Assembly (NCBI GenBank): GCA_964454015.1
Contig: CAYVQF010000028.1
Coordinates: 1-64,000 of the forward strand
Direction of reading: 5' to 3'
Source: CAYVQF01 sp964454015
GTDB lineage: Bacteria > Myxococcota_A > Bradymonadia > UBA4248
DNA: 64,000 nt
The position numbers and the translations under genes are program-made. Position 1 is the stretch's first letter. Each line of letters starts with the position of its first letter. Shown here in pieces: positions 57,075 to 64,000 of the stretch. The notes below the pieces were generated by a model. The model was not told the origin of the DNA and made no database searches. It saw only the letters and a program-made list of their open reading frames with translations.

Positions 57075-57171
57075 CCCGAATCCAATTCGGTCGGCGGACA
57101 GTCTATCCGCTGCATTTCCTGCATCCATCGACCGGTGGAGCGACTCCGCCGTCGGCCTCGAAAGGTTCGCA

Positions 57172-58035
57172 ATGAGCGAGCAAAACCGCAAGACCCTGCG
57201 CAGCTTCTACTGTCGAGACTACCTGTGGGAACTCTTTGAGGTCATGACCCGTGACCTCGGCTGCTCGATGGACTACCTCATCAATGAGGCCATGCGGCAT
57301 TATGCCCGCAGCCGCAACTACAGCCTCACCGGCGCCGGTGGACAACCCGCAGCCTATGGCCAAGCGGGACTCCCCAGCGGGGAAATGGGGGCCTACAACC
57401 CCCCACCCCAAGCACCGCCATCCCTGCGCATCGCCCCGCCGCCGCCGCCGCCTGCCCCACCGGGCGCGCCGCCACCGCCGGTCATCGCCCCCCTCAGCCA
57501 CAACAACCCCAGCCGAGGCGGCTTCGAGCACCGCACCTTCGAGCGCATGCCTGCCGCCTCGCGCGTCCCGACGCCACCGCCGCAGCAAAGCCGCTTCCCA
57601 GCCGACTCCCAGCGCCCCGGAATCATCGCGGCGCCACCCCCGCCGCCCGGCCCCAAGACCGCGCCGGCGCCCGCCGTTGGACCGACCGCACCGGCCCCCG
57701 CCGTGCCACCCCCAGCCATGGCCCCCGACGCTGGCTCCAGCCCCGTCGGCAACCGCCGCCAGCTCGCCCTCGTCTTCAACGACCAGCGCTATCCCATCAA
57801 TAAAGACAAGTTCATCATTGGGCGCGCCTCCCAAATGACCGACCTCACCATCCGCGACGGCAACGTCTCGCGCAAACACTGCGCCATCATCTACCGCGGC
57901 GGTCAGTACTATATCAAGGACTTGGACTCCACCAACGGCATCGAGTACAAGGGCAGCCGCATCGACTCCAAAAAAATCGAAGAAGGCGACCTCTTCACCA
58001 TCTGCGAGTACGAGCTGCGCTTCACCTACCGCTGA
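57172..58035 (+). CDS. RHH-like N-terminus fused to FHA domain
   Basis: A 287-residue cytoplasmic protein. AAAGG lies 7 bases before the ATG. Residues 8-48 (LRSFYCRDYLWELFEVMTRDLGCSMDYLINEAMRHYA) match a ribbon-helix-helix (MetJ/Arc-type) DNA-binding unit. A Pro-rich linker (75-195) leads to an FHA domain (about 202-287) with FIIGRASQ, NVSRKHCAIIY and DLDSTNGIEY. These give the Arg, Ser and Asn residues that read phosphothreonine. It could therefore couple Ser/Thr kinase signals to transcription; several such kinases lie in this window. A degenerate MBL-fold gene follows 9 bases after its stop. Confidence 0.85.
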   Translation: MSEQNRKTLRSFYCRDYLWELFEVMTRDLGCSMDYLINEAMRHYARSRNYSLTGAGGQPAAYGQAGLPSGEMGAYNPPPQAPPSLRIAPPPPPPAPPGAPPPPVIAPLSHNNPSRGGFEHRTFERMPAASRVPTPPPQQSRFPADSQRPGIIAAPPPPPGPKTAPAPAVGPTAPAPAVPPPAMAPDAGSSPVGNRRQLALVFNDQRYPINKDKFIIGRASQMTDLTIRDGNVSRKHCAIIYRGGQYYIKDLDSTNGIEYKGSRIDSKKIEEGDLFTICEYELRFTYR

Positions 58036-58044
58036 GTCTACCCC

Positions 58045-58932
58045 ATGACCAGCACCCCAGCACCCGAGCTGCTCAGCGTCGCGATCCCTGAGCCTTGTCT
58101 CGGCCAAGCCACGACCAACGCCTACCTCTACCAACAGGGCGACACGGCGCTCCTGGTCAACACGGCACCCCACACCGTGCCCGTCACGGACATCCTCATC
58201 ACCTCCGTCCTCCCCTCTACCACGGCCCACCTCGACGCCCACCCCGGCGCCACCATCCACAGCCCGTGGTCGGCCGACGCCATCGAACGGGCCCGACAGC
58301 GCCGCTGCGAGACTTGGCTGCACAAGGCCGTCCAGATTTCTTCTGCTTTTCCACGCCTGCCTGTCACAGCGCCCCTCGTCGACTTGGTCCGCCAGGCGTG
58401 TGTCAACTGGCTGCACCCGCTCCCGAGGCACCACGCGTGGCGCCTCCTCGCTGACGGCGAAGCCTTGACCTGCGGCGCGCTCCAGTGGTGGCCCCTGGTC
58501 AGCCCTGACCCCCAGCACCTCGCGCTCTGGCGCGACCCCTACCACCACATCCTCTGCAGTGACGCCCTGTCACCCCTGCCCCACCTCAGCGCCCCTGCCG
58601 AGCATCGCCACCTCATCTGCGGCCTCCAGACGCTGCGCGACAGCCACCCCCCGGCCCAGCGACTCCTACCCAACCACGGCCCAACGGCCCAGCGGCAGGA
58701 CCTCGCGCGCCGCCTCAACCACCTGGAGCGCTTCGTCGCCGCCTTGCCTTTGCTCTTGCGGCGGCCCATGACCATCCCGGAGATGGTCCACGGCGATCTG
58801 GGGCCCGCCCCAGACGCGGGCCTGTCCTTCGTCGTGGCCTGTGAGGTCTATCAATCGCGCCTCGAAGCGGCCTGTGAGGAGGGCCTCCTGGTCGCCGAGG
58901 GTGAAGCCATGACCCGCACCTACCGCACCTAG
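58045..58932 (+). CDS. Degenerate metallo-beta-lactamase-fold protein (LACTB2-like)
   Basis: A 295-residue protein whose order matches LACTB2/RNase-type MBL proteins: ATTNAYLYQQGDTALLVNTA, then ILIT at the metal site, YHHILCSDAL, LLPNHGP and a C-terminal winged-helix-like part (MTIPEMVHGDLGP...RLEAACEEGLLVAEG). The HxHxDH metal motif is replaced by SVLPST, so all four ligands there are lost, while the late NHGP His is kept. It should not be an active hydrolase and may bind a ligand or RNA. It follows the RHH-FHA gene by 9 bases and is probably co-transcribed. No ribosome site is evident, consistent with coupling. Confidence 0.7.
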   Translation: MTSTPAPELLSVAIPEPCLGQATTNAYLYQQGDTALLVNTAPHTVPVTDILITSVLPSTTAHLDAHPGATIHSPWSADAIERARQRRCETWLHKAVQISSAFPRLPVTAPLVDLVRQACVNWLHPLPRHHAWRLLADGEALTCGALQWWPLVSPDPQHLALWRDPYHHILCSDALSPLPHLSAPAEHRHLICGLQTLRDSHPPAQRLLPNHGPTAQRQDLARRLNHLERFVAALPLLLRRPMTIPEMVHGDLGPAPDAGLSFVVACEVYQSRLEAACEEGLLVAEGEAMTRTYRT

Positions 58933-58970
58933 CGCGGCGCACGCCCGCTCGCGGGTGGATCCATAAAAAG

Positions 58971-59417
58971 CTAATCCACTTCAATAACTTCCACATTGAG
59001 GATGGAGAAGAGCTGACCGCTGGGGGCGCGCTTGCTCTTGCCACTGGCCTGGGCCTTGACCCACAGGGTCTGCCCCTCGGGCATGCGCTCCAAGCGCTGC
59101 AGAAGCTCGTTGGGGCCGCCCAGGTAGACCCGGTGCCAGCCGCCAAAGAAATGGACCTCGTGGTGGGGGGCGGCGCACGGTGCCGAGTTCATGCGGAGGC
59201 GCAGGCGGTAGGGGGCCTCAGCCGCGACAGCGCTCTCGGCGCGGCTCAACGCGCGCAGGGAGGCGCTGCGGGCCCGCTTGAGCGCATGCTCCGAAGGGCT
59301 CATCGGGGGGCCGCCACAGCCGCTCAGGCCAAGGAGCAGCCCCAAGGCGAGGAGCATCGGGGTGGCGCAACCCCAGCTACTCCGACTCCAGCCAAACACG
59401 AAACGCGTCAAAGGCAT
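58971..59417 (-). CDS. Small lipoprotein of unknown function
   Basis: A 148-residue lipoprotein with signal ending LLGLSGC. The ATG at 59417 is used; a GTG two codons earlier and an ATG at 59357 are alternatives. The mature part (APYRLRLRMNSAPCAAPHHEVHFFGGWHRVYLGGPNELLQRLERMPEGQTLWVKAQ...LFSILNVEVIEVD) is beta-rich with no recognised motif. Its 5' end overlaps the end of the M3 peptidase gene by 41 bases on the same strand, which suggests coupled expression. Confidence 0.62.
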   Translation of the reverse strand: MPLTRFVFGWSRSSWGCATPMLLALGLLLGLSGCGGPPMSPSEHALKRARSASLRALSRAESAVAAEAPYRLRLRMNSAPCAAPHHEVHFFGGWHRVYLGGPNELLQRLERMPEGQTLWVKAQASGKSKRAPSGQLFSILNVEVIEVD

Positions 59418-61452
59418 AGTCACGTCCCAGGAAGTTGCGCACCATCTCTTCGGCGTCGACAGAGCCGCCCGGGGCGAGAATGCTAGCCCGGTACTCAGCC
59501 GCCGTCTGGGGGTTCATCAAGCCCTCGGCGGTGAAGCGAGTCAAGATGTCCTTCTCCAGCACGGAAGACCACATATAGGTGTAGTACATGGAGCTGTAGC
59601 CTTCCAGGTGGCCGAAGTTGGTGTAGACGTAGTCGCCCTCGGCATAGGGGAAGGGCGCGTAACGCTGATAGGTGGCGAGCATGGTCTCCTTGAGGTCGAG
59701 CTGGGCCGGGTCCGTCGCGTGGTACGCCAGGGAGAGTGCCGCGAAGAACATCTGGCGCATCACGTGCGCCCCCTTGCCAAACTCCTTGGCTTGGCGCATC
59801 TGCGCCACCAGATCGGCCGGGATCACCTCACCCGTCTCGACATGACGGGCGAAACGCTGCAAGGCCCCCACGTCCCAAGCCCAGGCCTCGAGGAGCTGCG
59901 ACGGCACCTCGACGAAATCCCATTCGCAGGCGATCCCGCTCAGGCTCACCCAGGCGTGGTCACCACCGAGAAGGTGGTGCATCAGGTGGCCAAACTCGTG
60001 GAAGAAGGTCTCCACGTCGTTGTGCTCCATCAAGGCCATGTTGTCACCGCTCGGTTGCGGAAAGTTGCACACCAGAGAGGCCGACGGCGCTTGCACCCCC
60101 CGCACCCCGCTGAGGAGGGGAAACATGGCGGCGTGGCCGTACTTGTCGGGGCGCGGGAACATGTCGAGGTAGAAGCGCGCGATGACCGCGCCGTTGTCGA
60201 TCACGTCATAGGCCTCCACGTCGGCGTGCCACACCTCGGCGTCGGGCACGTGCCGGAAGGTCACCTGGAAGAGCTCCTCGTTCAAGCGCAGGATCCCCTC
60301 CTTGACTTGGGCGTAGGGGAAGTAGGCGCGCACCTGTTGCGCGTCCACGCCGAAGGTCTCCAGGCGCGTCTTCTCGACGTAGTAGAGGCGGTCCCACAGC
60401 TCGATGTGGGTCGCCGCCGGCACGTCGCGCTGTTTGCGCGCCAAGAGCGTCTCCAGATCACGCGCCATGCGCGGCCGGGCGATCTCCGCGACCTGATCCA
60501 CGAAGGCACCGATCTGGGCCGCGCTCTTGACCATCTTGTCAGCGGCGTTGTAGTCGGCCCATGAGTCGAAGCCCAGCGCCTGGGCGTAGCGGTGGCGCAG
60601 CTCCAACAGCTCTTTGAGCACCGCCTCGTTCACCGGATAGGCGCGCTGATGGAAGGCCATGACCATGTCGCGCCGCACCCCCTCGTCATCGGCGTAGCTC
60701 AGCACCGGCAGGTAGTCGGGGTAGTCCGTCGACAGGGTGATCTGGCCGTCTGCGACAGGTTTGGCGGCGATGAAATCCGCCGGCAGGCCGCTCAGCCGCT
60801 CCACGGGGACCGTGATGAAGCGCCGATCTTCGCGGATGTTGCGCGAGAAGCGCTGACCCACTTCGACCATGGCGTCCTTCATCGCCGCCAGGGCTTGGCG
60901 CTTCTCCTCGTCCTGATCCACCCCAGCGCGGCGATAATCCCGCAGGGTCAGTCGCACGAAACGCTGGGTCATGGCGTCTGCCGCGCTCACGTCGACGGCG
61001 ACCAGCGCATCGTAGATCTCCCTATCGAGCTGCAGCGCCGCGTGCACCTGCATCGCCTCGCGCTCGCACGCCTCGGCGGCATCCCGCACGGCTTGTTCGG
61101 GATGTACGTTGGCCAACAAGCTGGCCATGCCCAAGGTCCGATCGAAGCGCACCAGCGCGCTGTGAAGGGGCAGTACGGTGTTCTCGACGTTGCGCTCACC
61201 GCTGACCTGGCGCAGCACCGCCTTGGTGGCCTTCACCTTCTCGAGCTGCTCCGCACAAAAAGCTTCGACCTCAGCGCTCGAGTTCATGACCTTGGGCGCC
61301 TGCCACACATCGAGGGCGATCTCCGCCATCACCTGACTCGCCCCAGCACGCATCTCTCCTCCGCTCACGCCTTCGACCTCCCCACCGCGTTGTCCACCGC
61401 TGCAGCCCAGCAGACAGAAGATTGCCAGCACACTCGGTACCGATCTTTTCAC
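59377..61452 (-). CDS. M3 family oligopeptidase lipoprotein
   Basis: A 691-residue thimet-oligopeptidase-type zinc peptidase. The start is GTG at 61452, with GGAGG exactly 6 bases upstream, leading to a lipoprotein signal (VLAIFCLLGC). The frame extends upstream but without a ribosome site. The zinc motif HEFGHLMHHLL gives His485, Glu486 and His489, and the third-ligand region is WDFVEVPSQLLEAW. Length matches M3 peptidases, which are usually cytoplasmic and cut short peptides; here a lipobox puts it outside, pointing to extracellular or periplasmic peptide use. The nucleoside-kinase fusion gene is 78 bases upstream on the same strand. Confidence 0.9.
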   Translation of the reverse strand: MKRSVPSVLAIFCLLGCSGGQRGGEVEGVSGGEMRAGASQVMAEIALDVWQAPKVMNSSAEVEAFCAEQLEKVKATKAVLRQVSGERNVENTVLPLHSALVRFDRTLGMASLLANVHPEQAVRDAAEACEREAMQVHAALQLDREIYDALVAVDVSAADAMTQRFVRLTLRDYRRAGVDQDEEKRQALAAMKDAMVEVGQRFSRNIREDRRFITVPVERLSGLPADFIAAKPVADGQITLSTDYPDYLPVLSYADDEGVRRDMVMAFHQRAYPVNEAVLKELLELRHRYAQALGFDSWADYNAADKMVKSAAQIGAFVDQVAEIARPRMARDLETLLARKQRDVPAATHIELWDRLYYVEKTRLETFGVDAQQVRAYFPYAQVKEGILRLNEELFQVTFRHVPDAEVWHADVEAYDVIDNGAVIARFYLDMFPRPDKYGHAAMFPLLSGVRGVQAPSASLVCNFPQPSGDNMALMEHNDVETFFHEFGHLMHHLLGGDHAWVSLSGIACEWDFVEVPSQLLEAWAWDVGALQRFARHVETGEVIPADLVAQMRQAKEFGKGAHVMRQMFFAALSLAYHATDPAQLDLKETMLATYQRYAPFPYAEGDYVYTNFGHLEGYSSMYYTYMWSSVLEKDILTRFTAEGLMNPQTAAEYRASILAPGGSVDAEEMVRNFLGRDYAFDAFRVWLESE

Positions 61453-61530
61453 GACGCACCTCCGCAATTCACGCACCAACGAAGCGGCGAGACCTGAAAG
61501 CCGCGCAGGCTCCCAAGGCGCTGCGAACAC

Positions 61531-63627
61531 CTAGTGCTCGAAGCTGCTCCCGCCAATGAACTCACGCAACAGCGACGTCTGTGGCACCCGATCGGGATAA
61601 ATGGCCACAAACTTGTCTATCAGACGGCGCAAGCGATACGCCGTGGTATGCGCTGGGTGCCCCTCTGAGACCTCCAACAGATAGCGCTCGGCATAGACCT
61701 TGAGCACCGAGGGCTCATAGATGAGTGAGGTGTTGAACACCGCATCGGCTCGTTCTTGATAGGGAAAAATGTGCACCCGCTCACCGCGCCGCACCGAGGG
61801 CCAGCGCATGATGTTCTCTGCCGCCGTGATCGCTCGCCCGTGCCGATCCCGTACAATCCTGCGCAACAGCCGCAGGTCCGCCACGGAGACCCGGGTGACG
61901 TGATCCAGGGGCAGGGAGGTCATGGGGTTGATGAAGATCCGGAAAGTGCTCTCCGAGTCGGCCCCGGGCAAGCGCGGATTCAACGCGTGGATCCCCTCGA
62001 GGAGCAGCACATCACCGTCCTCCATCCGCATCGCCGCGCCACCCTCGGGGTGGCTCAAGCCCGTCGCAAAATCGTAACGCGCCAGCTTCACCGTCTCACC
62101 GGCGACCAAGCGTTGGAGCTGATCCGCCAGCAACTCACAGTTCAGCGCCTCGAAGGCTTCGAAATCATACTCGCCGTTCTCGTCGCGCACGGTGAACTCG
62201 CGGTCGACGTAGTAGTTGTCCAAGGAAATGCAGCGCGGACGCAGCCCGTTGACCTGGAGCTGCACCGAAAGGCGCTTCAAGAATGTGGTCTTGCCCGATG
62301 AGGATGGACCTGAGATACAGACCACGCGGACGTCACCGCGCTGGGAGATCATGTCGGCGATCTGGGAGATCCGCTTCTCGTGGAAACCCTCACTCACCCG
62401 GATGATCTCCGAAACATCTCCAGCGATACAGGCGTCGTTGAAGGCCCCCACGCTATCGAGGCCGAGGGCGCGCAACCACTGCTGGTGCTCCCGCGCCAGC
62501 CGCCCTGGATGCGCCGACTGCACCAGCGCCTTGCTGCGCTTCTCGGCGTCACCGAAGTACAAAAGAAGATCCGCGTCGTGGTCCACCACCTCGAAACGGG
62601 ACAACACCTCGGCCGAGTTGACCATCGGGCCAAACTCCAAACCAAAAATGTCACCACAGCTCACCAAGGGCACCGTTGAATTGCGCCAGTTGCGCAGCAA
62701 ACGCGCCGCATCTTCCCAGCCCTGGGCCATGAACTGCAGACGCGCCTCCTCCACGGACCAACGCTCGCGCCTAAAGGTGACATTCTCCGCCACCATCTCG
62801 CGCATTTTGGCCGTCAACTTGTCCGCCAGCTCCGCCCGGCTAAAGCCATTGCTCGCCCCAAGCTCCAAAATGTGGGCAAAACCCAAGGAAGGACCGATGC
62901 GAATCTGGATCTCTGGATCCACCCGCCAAGCCGCCTCCAAGGCCAACAAACCCAGGCTGTGCCGGTAAACGGCGCGCCCCTCCCAAGTGCGACGCGTCAA
63001 GGGCTCCAACGCCGCCGAGCCGTACAGCGGCCGACTCAGCGAGGTGGTCTTGCGATCCACCAAACCGGCGATCACCCGCTCGCCGTCGACATCGCGCGGG
63101 AGCAAGTGTCCTACGGGCGTCCCGGCCCGCACCCGCTGCTGTTCCTCGCCCATGCGCACCAGGATCTCCGAGCGCAACGGCTGGGAGCGGGTCTCATGGA
63201 CCAAAGCGAGCGCCGACATCAGCTCGTCCACCCGCTTGCGCAACACTTCGCTCAGATTGCGGAGCAACTCTGCCAACAAGCCAGGACGGGTCAAGGGCCA
63301 CCGCTCTACGACAGCATCAGACCAACAGGCCAAGGTCAACGCCGTACGCGCATGCAGCGTCAGGCCATTGCGGCCAATGGGGAACTCCCCCATGGCACCG
63401 ACACTGTCACCGCACTGTAGCTGAAAAACCTCGAGTTCACCTCTAAAGACCCGGGCCTCTCCGCTCATCAACACGCACAGCCCACCTTGCAAACGGTCAC
63501 TGAGGTCCACCTCACGCGAGGCCTCAAAAGAGAGCACCTCCATCTCCACCGCCAGATCGCGCAGACTGCCTTCACTCAAACCCGCCAGCGCTCCATACGC
63601 TCGCAATTCAACGGCCTTGTCCATCAT
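61531..63627 (-). CDS. cNMP-binding/uridine kinase-like fusion
   Basis: A 698-residue cytoplasmic fusion. The ATG at 63627 is chosen because GGGAG lies just before it; in-frame starts up to 63657 are possible. A cyclic-nucleotide-binding-like domain covers about 15-115 (RLQGGLCVLMSGEARVFRGELEVFQLQCGDSVGAMGEFP). A middle part (160-400) follows the TGS/threonyl-tRNA-synthetase-like region of bacterial nucleoside kinases (VGHLLPRDVDGERVIAGLVDRKTTSLSRPL, YRHSLGLLALEAAW). The C-terminal PRK/uridine kinase has Walker A GPSSSGKTT (440-448), LDNYYVDRE, YDFEAFEAL and LLLEGIHALNPRL. Uridine/cytidine or another nucleoside is the likely substrate, with cyclic-nucleotide control inferred. Confidence 0.85.
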   Translation of the reverse strand: MMDKAVELRAYGALAGLSEGSLRDLAVEMEVLSFEASREVDLSDRLQGGLCVLMSGEARVFRGELEVFQLQCGDSVGAMGEFPIGRNGLTLHARTALTLACWSDAVVERWPLTRPGLLAELLRNLSEVLRKRVDELMSALALVHETRSQPLRSEILVRMGEEQQRVRAGTPVGHLLPRDVDGERVIAGLVDRKTTSLSRPLYGSAALEPLTRRTWEGRAVYRHSLGLLALEAAWRVDPEIQIRIGPSLGFAHILELGASNGFSRAELADKLTAKMREMVAENVTFRRERWSVEEARLQFMAQGWEDAARLLRNWRNSTVPLVSCGDIFGLEFGPMVNSAEVLSRFEVVDHDADLLLYFGDAEKRSKALVQSAHPGRLAREHQQWLRALGLDSVGAFNDACIAGDVSEIIRVSEGFHEKRISQIADMISQRGDVRVVCISGPSSSGKTTFLKRLSVQLQVNGLRPRCISLDNYYVDREFTVRDENGEYDFEAFEALNCELLADQLQRLVAGETVKLARYDFATGLSHPEGGAAMRMEDGDVLLLEGIHALNPRLPGADSESTFRIFINPMTSLPLDHVTRVSVADLRLLRRIVRDRHGRAITAAENIMRWPSVRRGERVHIFPYQERADAVFNTSLIYEPSVLKVYAERYLLEVSEGHPAHTTAYRLRRLIDKFVAIYPDRVPQTSLLREFIGGSSFEH

Positions 63628-63874
63628 CGCTCCCACATCCATCGCTATCCATTGCATCAACCCACAGGTGCGCAGCGCTACCGCCCCCGCAGAAGGCGAA
63701 AGAATACTCCATTCCTGCAGCGTGACGCCAGCTTATCCTTGACATCAGACCGACGCCGCCCCCCGAAGCCCTGCCTTTTCGCTTGCACCAGCCCCCAGCA
63801 ACGCATACAAAGCACCCCGCTGTGGCCACGGGGCCGCAACGCAGCCATCTCAACCCAGCGCGCACGAGGGCGAC

Positions 63875-64000
63875 ATGAAAGTGGCCGTAGGACAGGACAT
63901 CGAGTCCATTTGTGGCAAATGTGGCGACGTCTGGCATGTCGTCTTTGCCATGGTGGGCGACAAAGTCGCCAAAGTGCAGTGCAAGCAGTGCGGCAATTAC
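63875..64000 (+). CDS. Zinc-ribbon protein, 5' part only
   Basis: The first 42 codons of a gene cut by the window end. The ATG at 63875 follows GAGGGCGAC. The translation begins MKVAVGQDIESICGKCGDVW and continues to a second CKQCG, so two CxxC pairs 26 residues apart form a zinc ribbon. Several myxobacterial regulators start this way, but the rest is needed to identify it. It is divergent from the cNMP-kinase fusion. Confidence 0.6.
   Translation, partial: MKVAVGQDIESICGKCGDVWHVVFAMVGDKVAKVQCKQCGNY

Overview
The window is high-GC chromosomal DNA, very probably from a Myxococcota-type (former Deltaproteobacteria) bacterium. The pointers are Cys-rich lipoproteins with repeated CGxC/DGxxNGC units, a MYXO-CTERM-like C-terminal anchor, several Hanks-type Ser/Thr kinases, a Golvesin-like insert in an amidase, an FHA protein and a very large share of lipoproteins. 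I see no rRNA, tRNA, insertion sequence, phage gene or CRISPR array. GC content and codon use look uniform, so nothing marks a recent island. About 40 protein genes fill nearly all of the sequence; the last one is cut by the window end.

Layout. 0.1-5 kb: a Cys-rich SUMF1-domain lipoprotein divergent from a ComM/YifB ATPase. 5-8 kb: two saccharopine-dehydrogenase-family oxidoreductases (lysine metabolism), divergent from a XerC-type recombinase. 9-10.7 kb: a translationally coupled GTP cyclohydrolase I homologue and a thioredoxin-reductase-like flavoprotein, both with altered active-site residues. 10.7-11.9 kb: a Cys-rich lipoprotein with a Pro-Thr-Asp stalk. 12-22.7 kb: a co-directional block of a VanW protein, an unknown protein and two giant TPR-like/DUF3857/transglutaminase proteins, the second lacking the catalytic triad. 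22.7-34.6 kb: a zinc-ribbon Ser/Thr kinase, a CNNM/CorC protein, a PlsC-alpha/beta-hydrolase fusion, a HEAT-like protein, an outer-membrane barrel, a MepA-like peptidase fused to HEAT repeats, a lipoprotein, a DMT-like membrane protein and a small exported protein.

34.8-44.6 kb: a Ca-binding RTX-like lipoprotein behind a candidate sigma-54 promoter, two tandem paralogous receptor-like kinases, a small lipoprotein, a PAS-PAS hybrid histidine kinase and a 3D-domain lipoprotein. 44.7-53 kb: a lipoprotein plus Coa1-like pair, an L-threonine aldolase, two zinc-ribbon proteins, a lamin-tail lipoprotein and a YugP-type peptidase. 53-64 kb: a large amidase with a MYXO-CTERM-like end overlapping a convergent EamA transporter, an RHH-FHA protein followed by a degenerate metallo-beta-lactamase-fold protein, then a minus-strand set of a cNMP-binding/uridine-kinase fusion, an M3 oligopeptidase lipoprotein and a small lipoprotein.

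The common theme is the cell envelope: peptidoglycan-active enzymes (amidase, MepA-like, 3D, VanW), many lipoproteins on acidic Asp/Pro stalks, and membrane-anchored kinases that could report on the envelope. The least-described parts are the DUF3857/transglutaminase pair, the RHH-FHA plus dead-MBL pair, the variant FolE/flavoprotein pair and the cNMP-uridine kinase fusion. Functional statements rest on motif recognition by eye; no database search was run.
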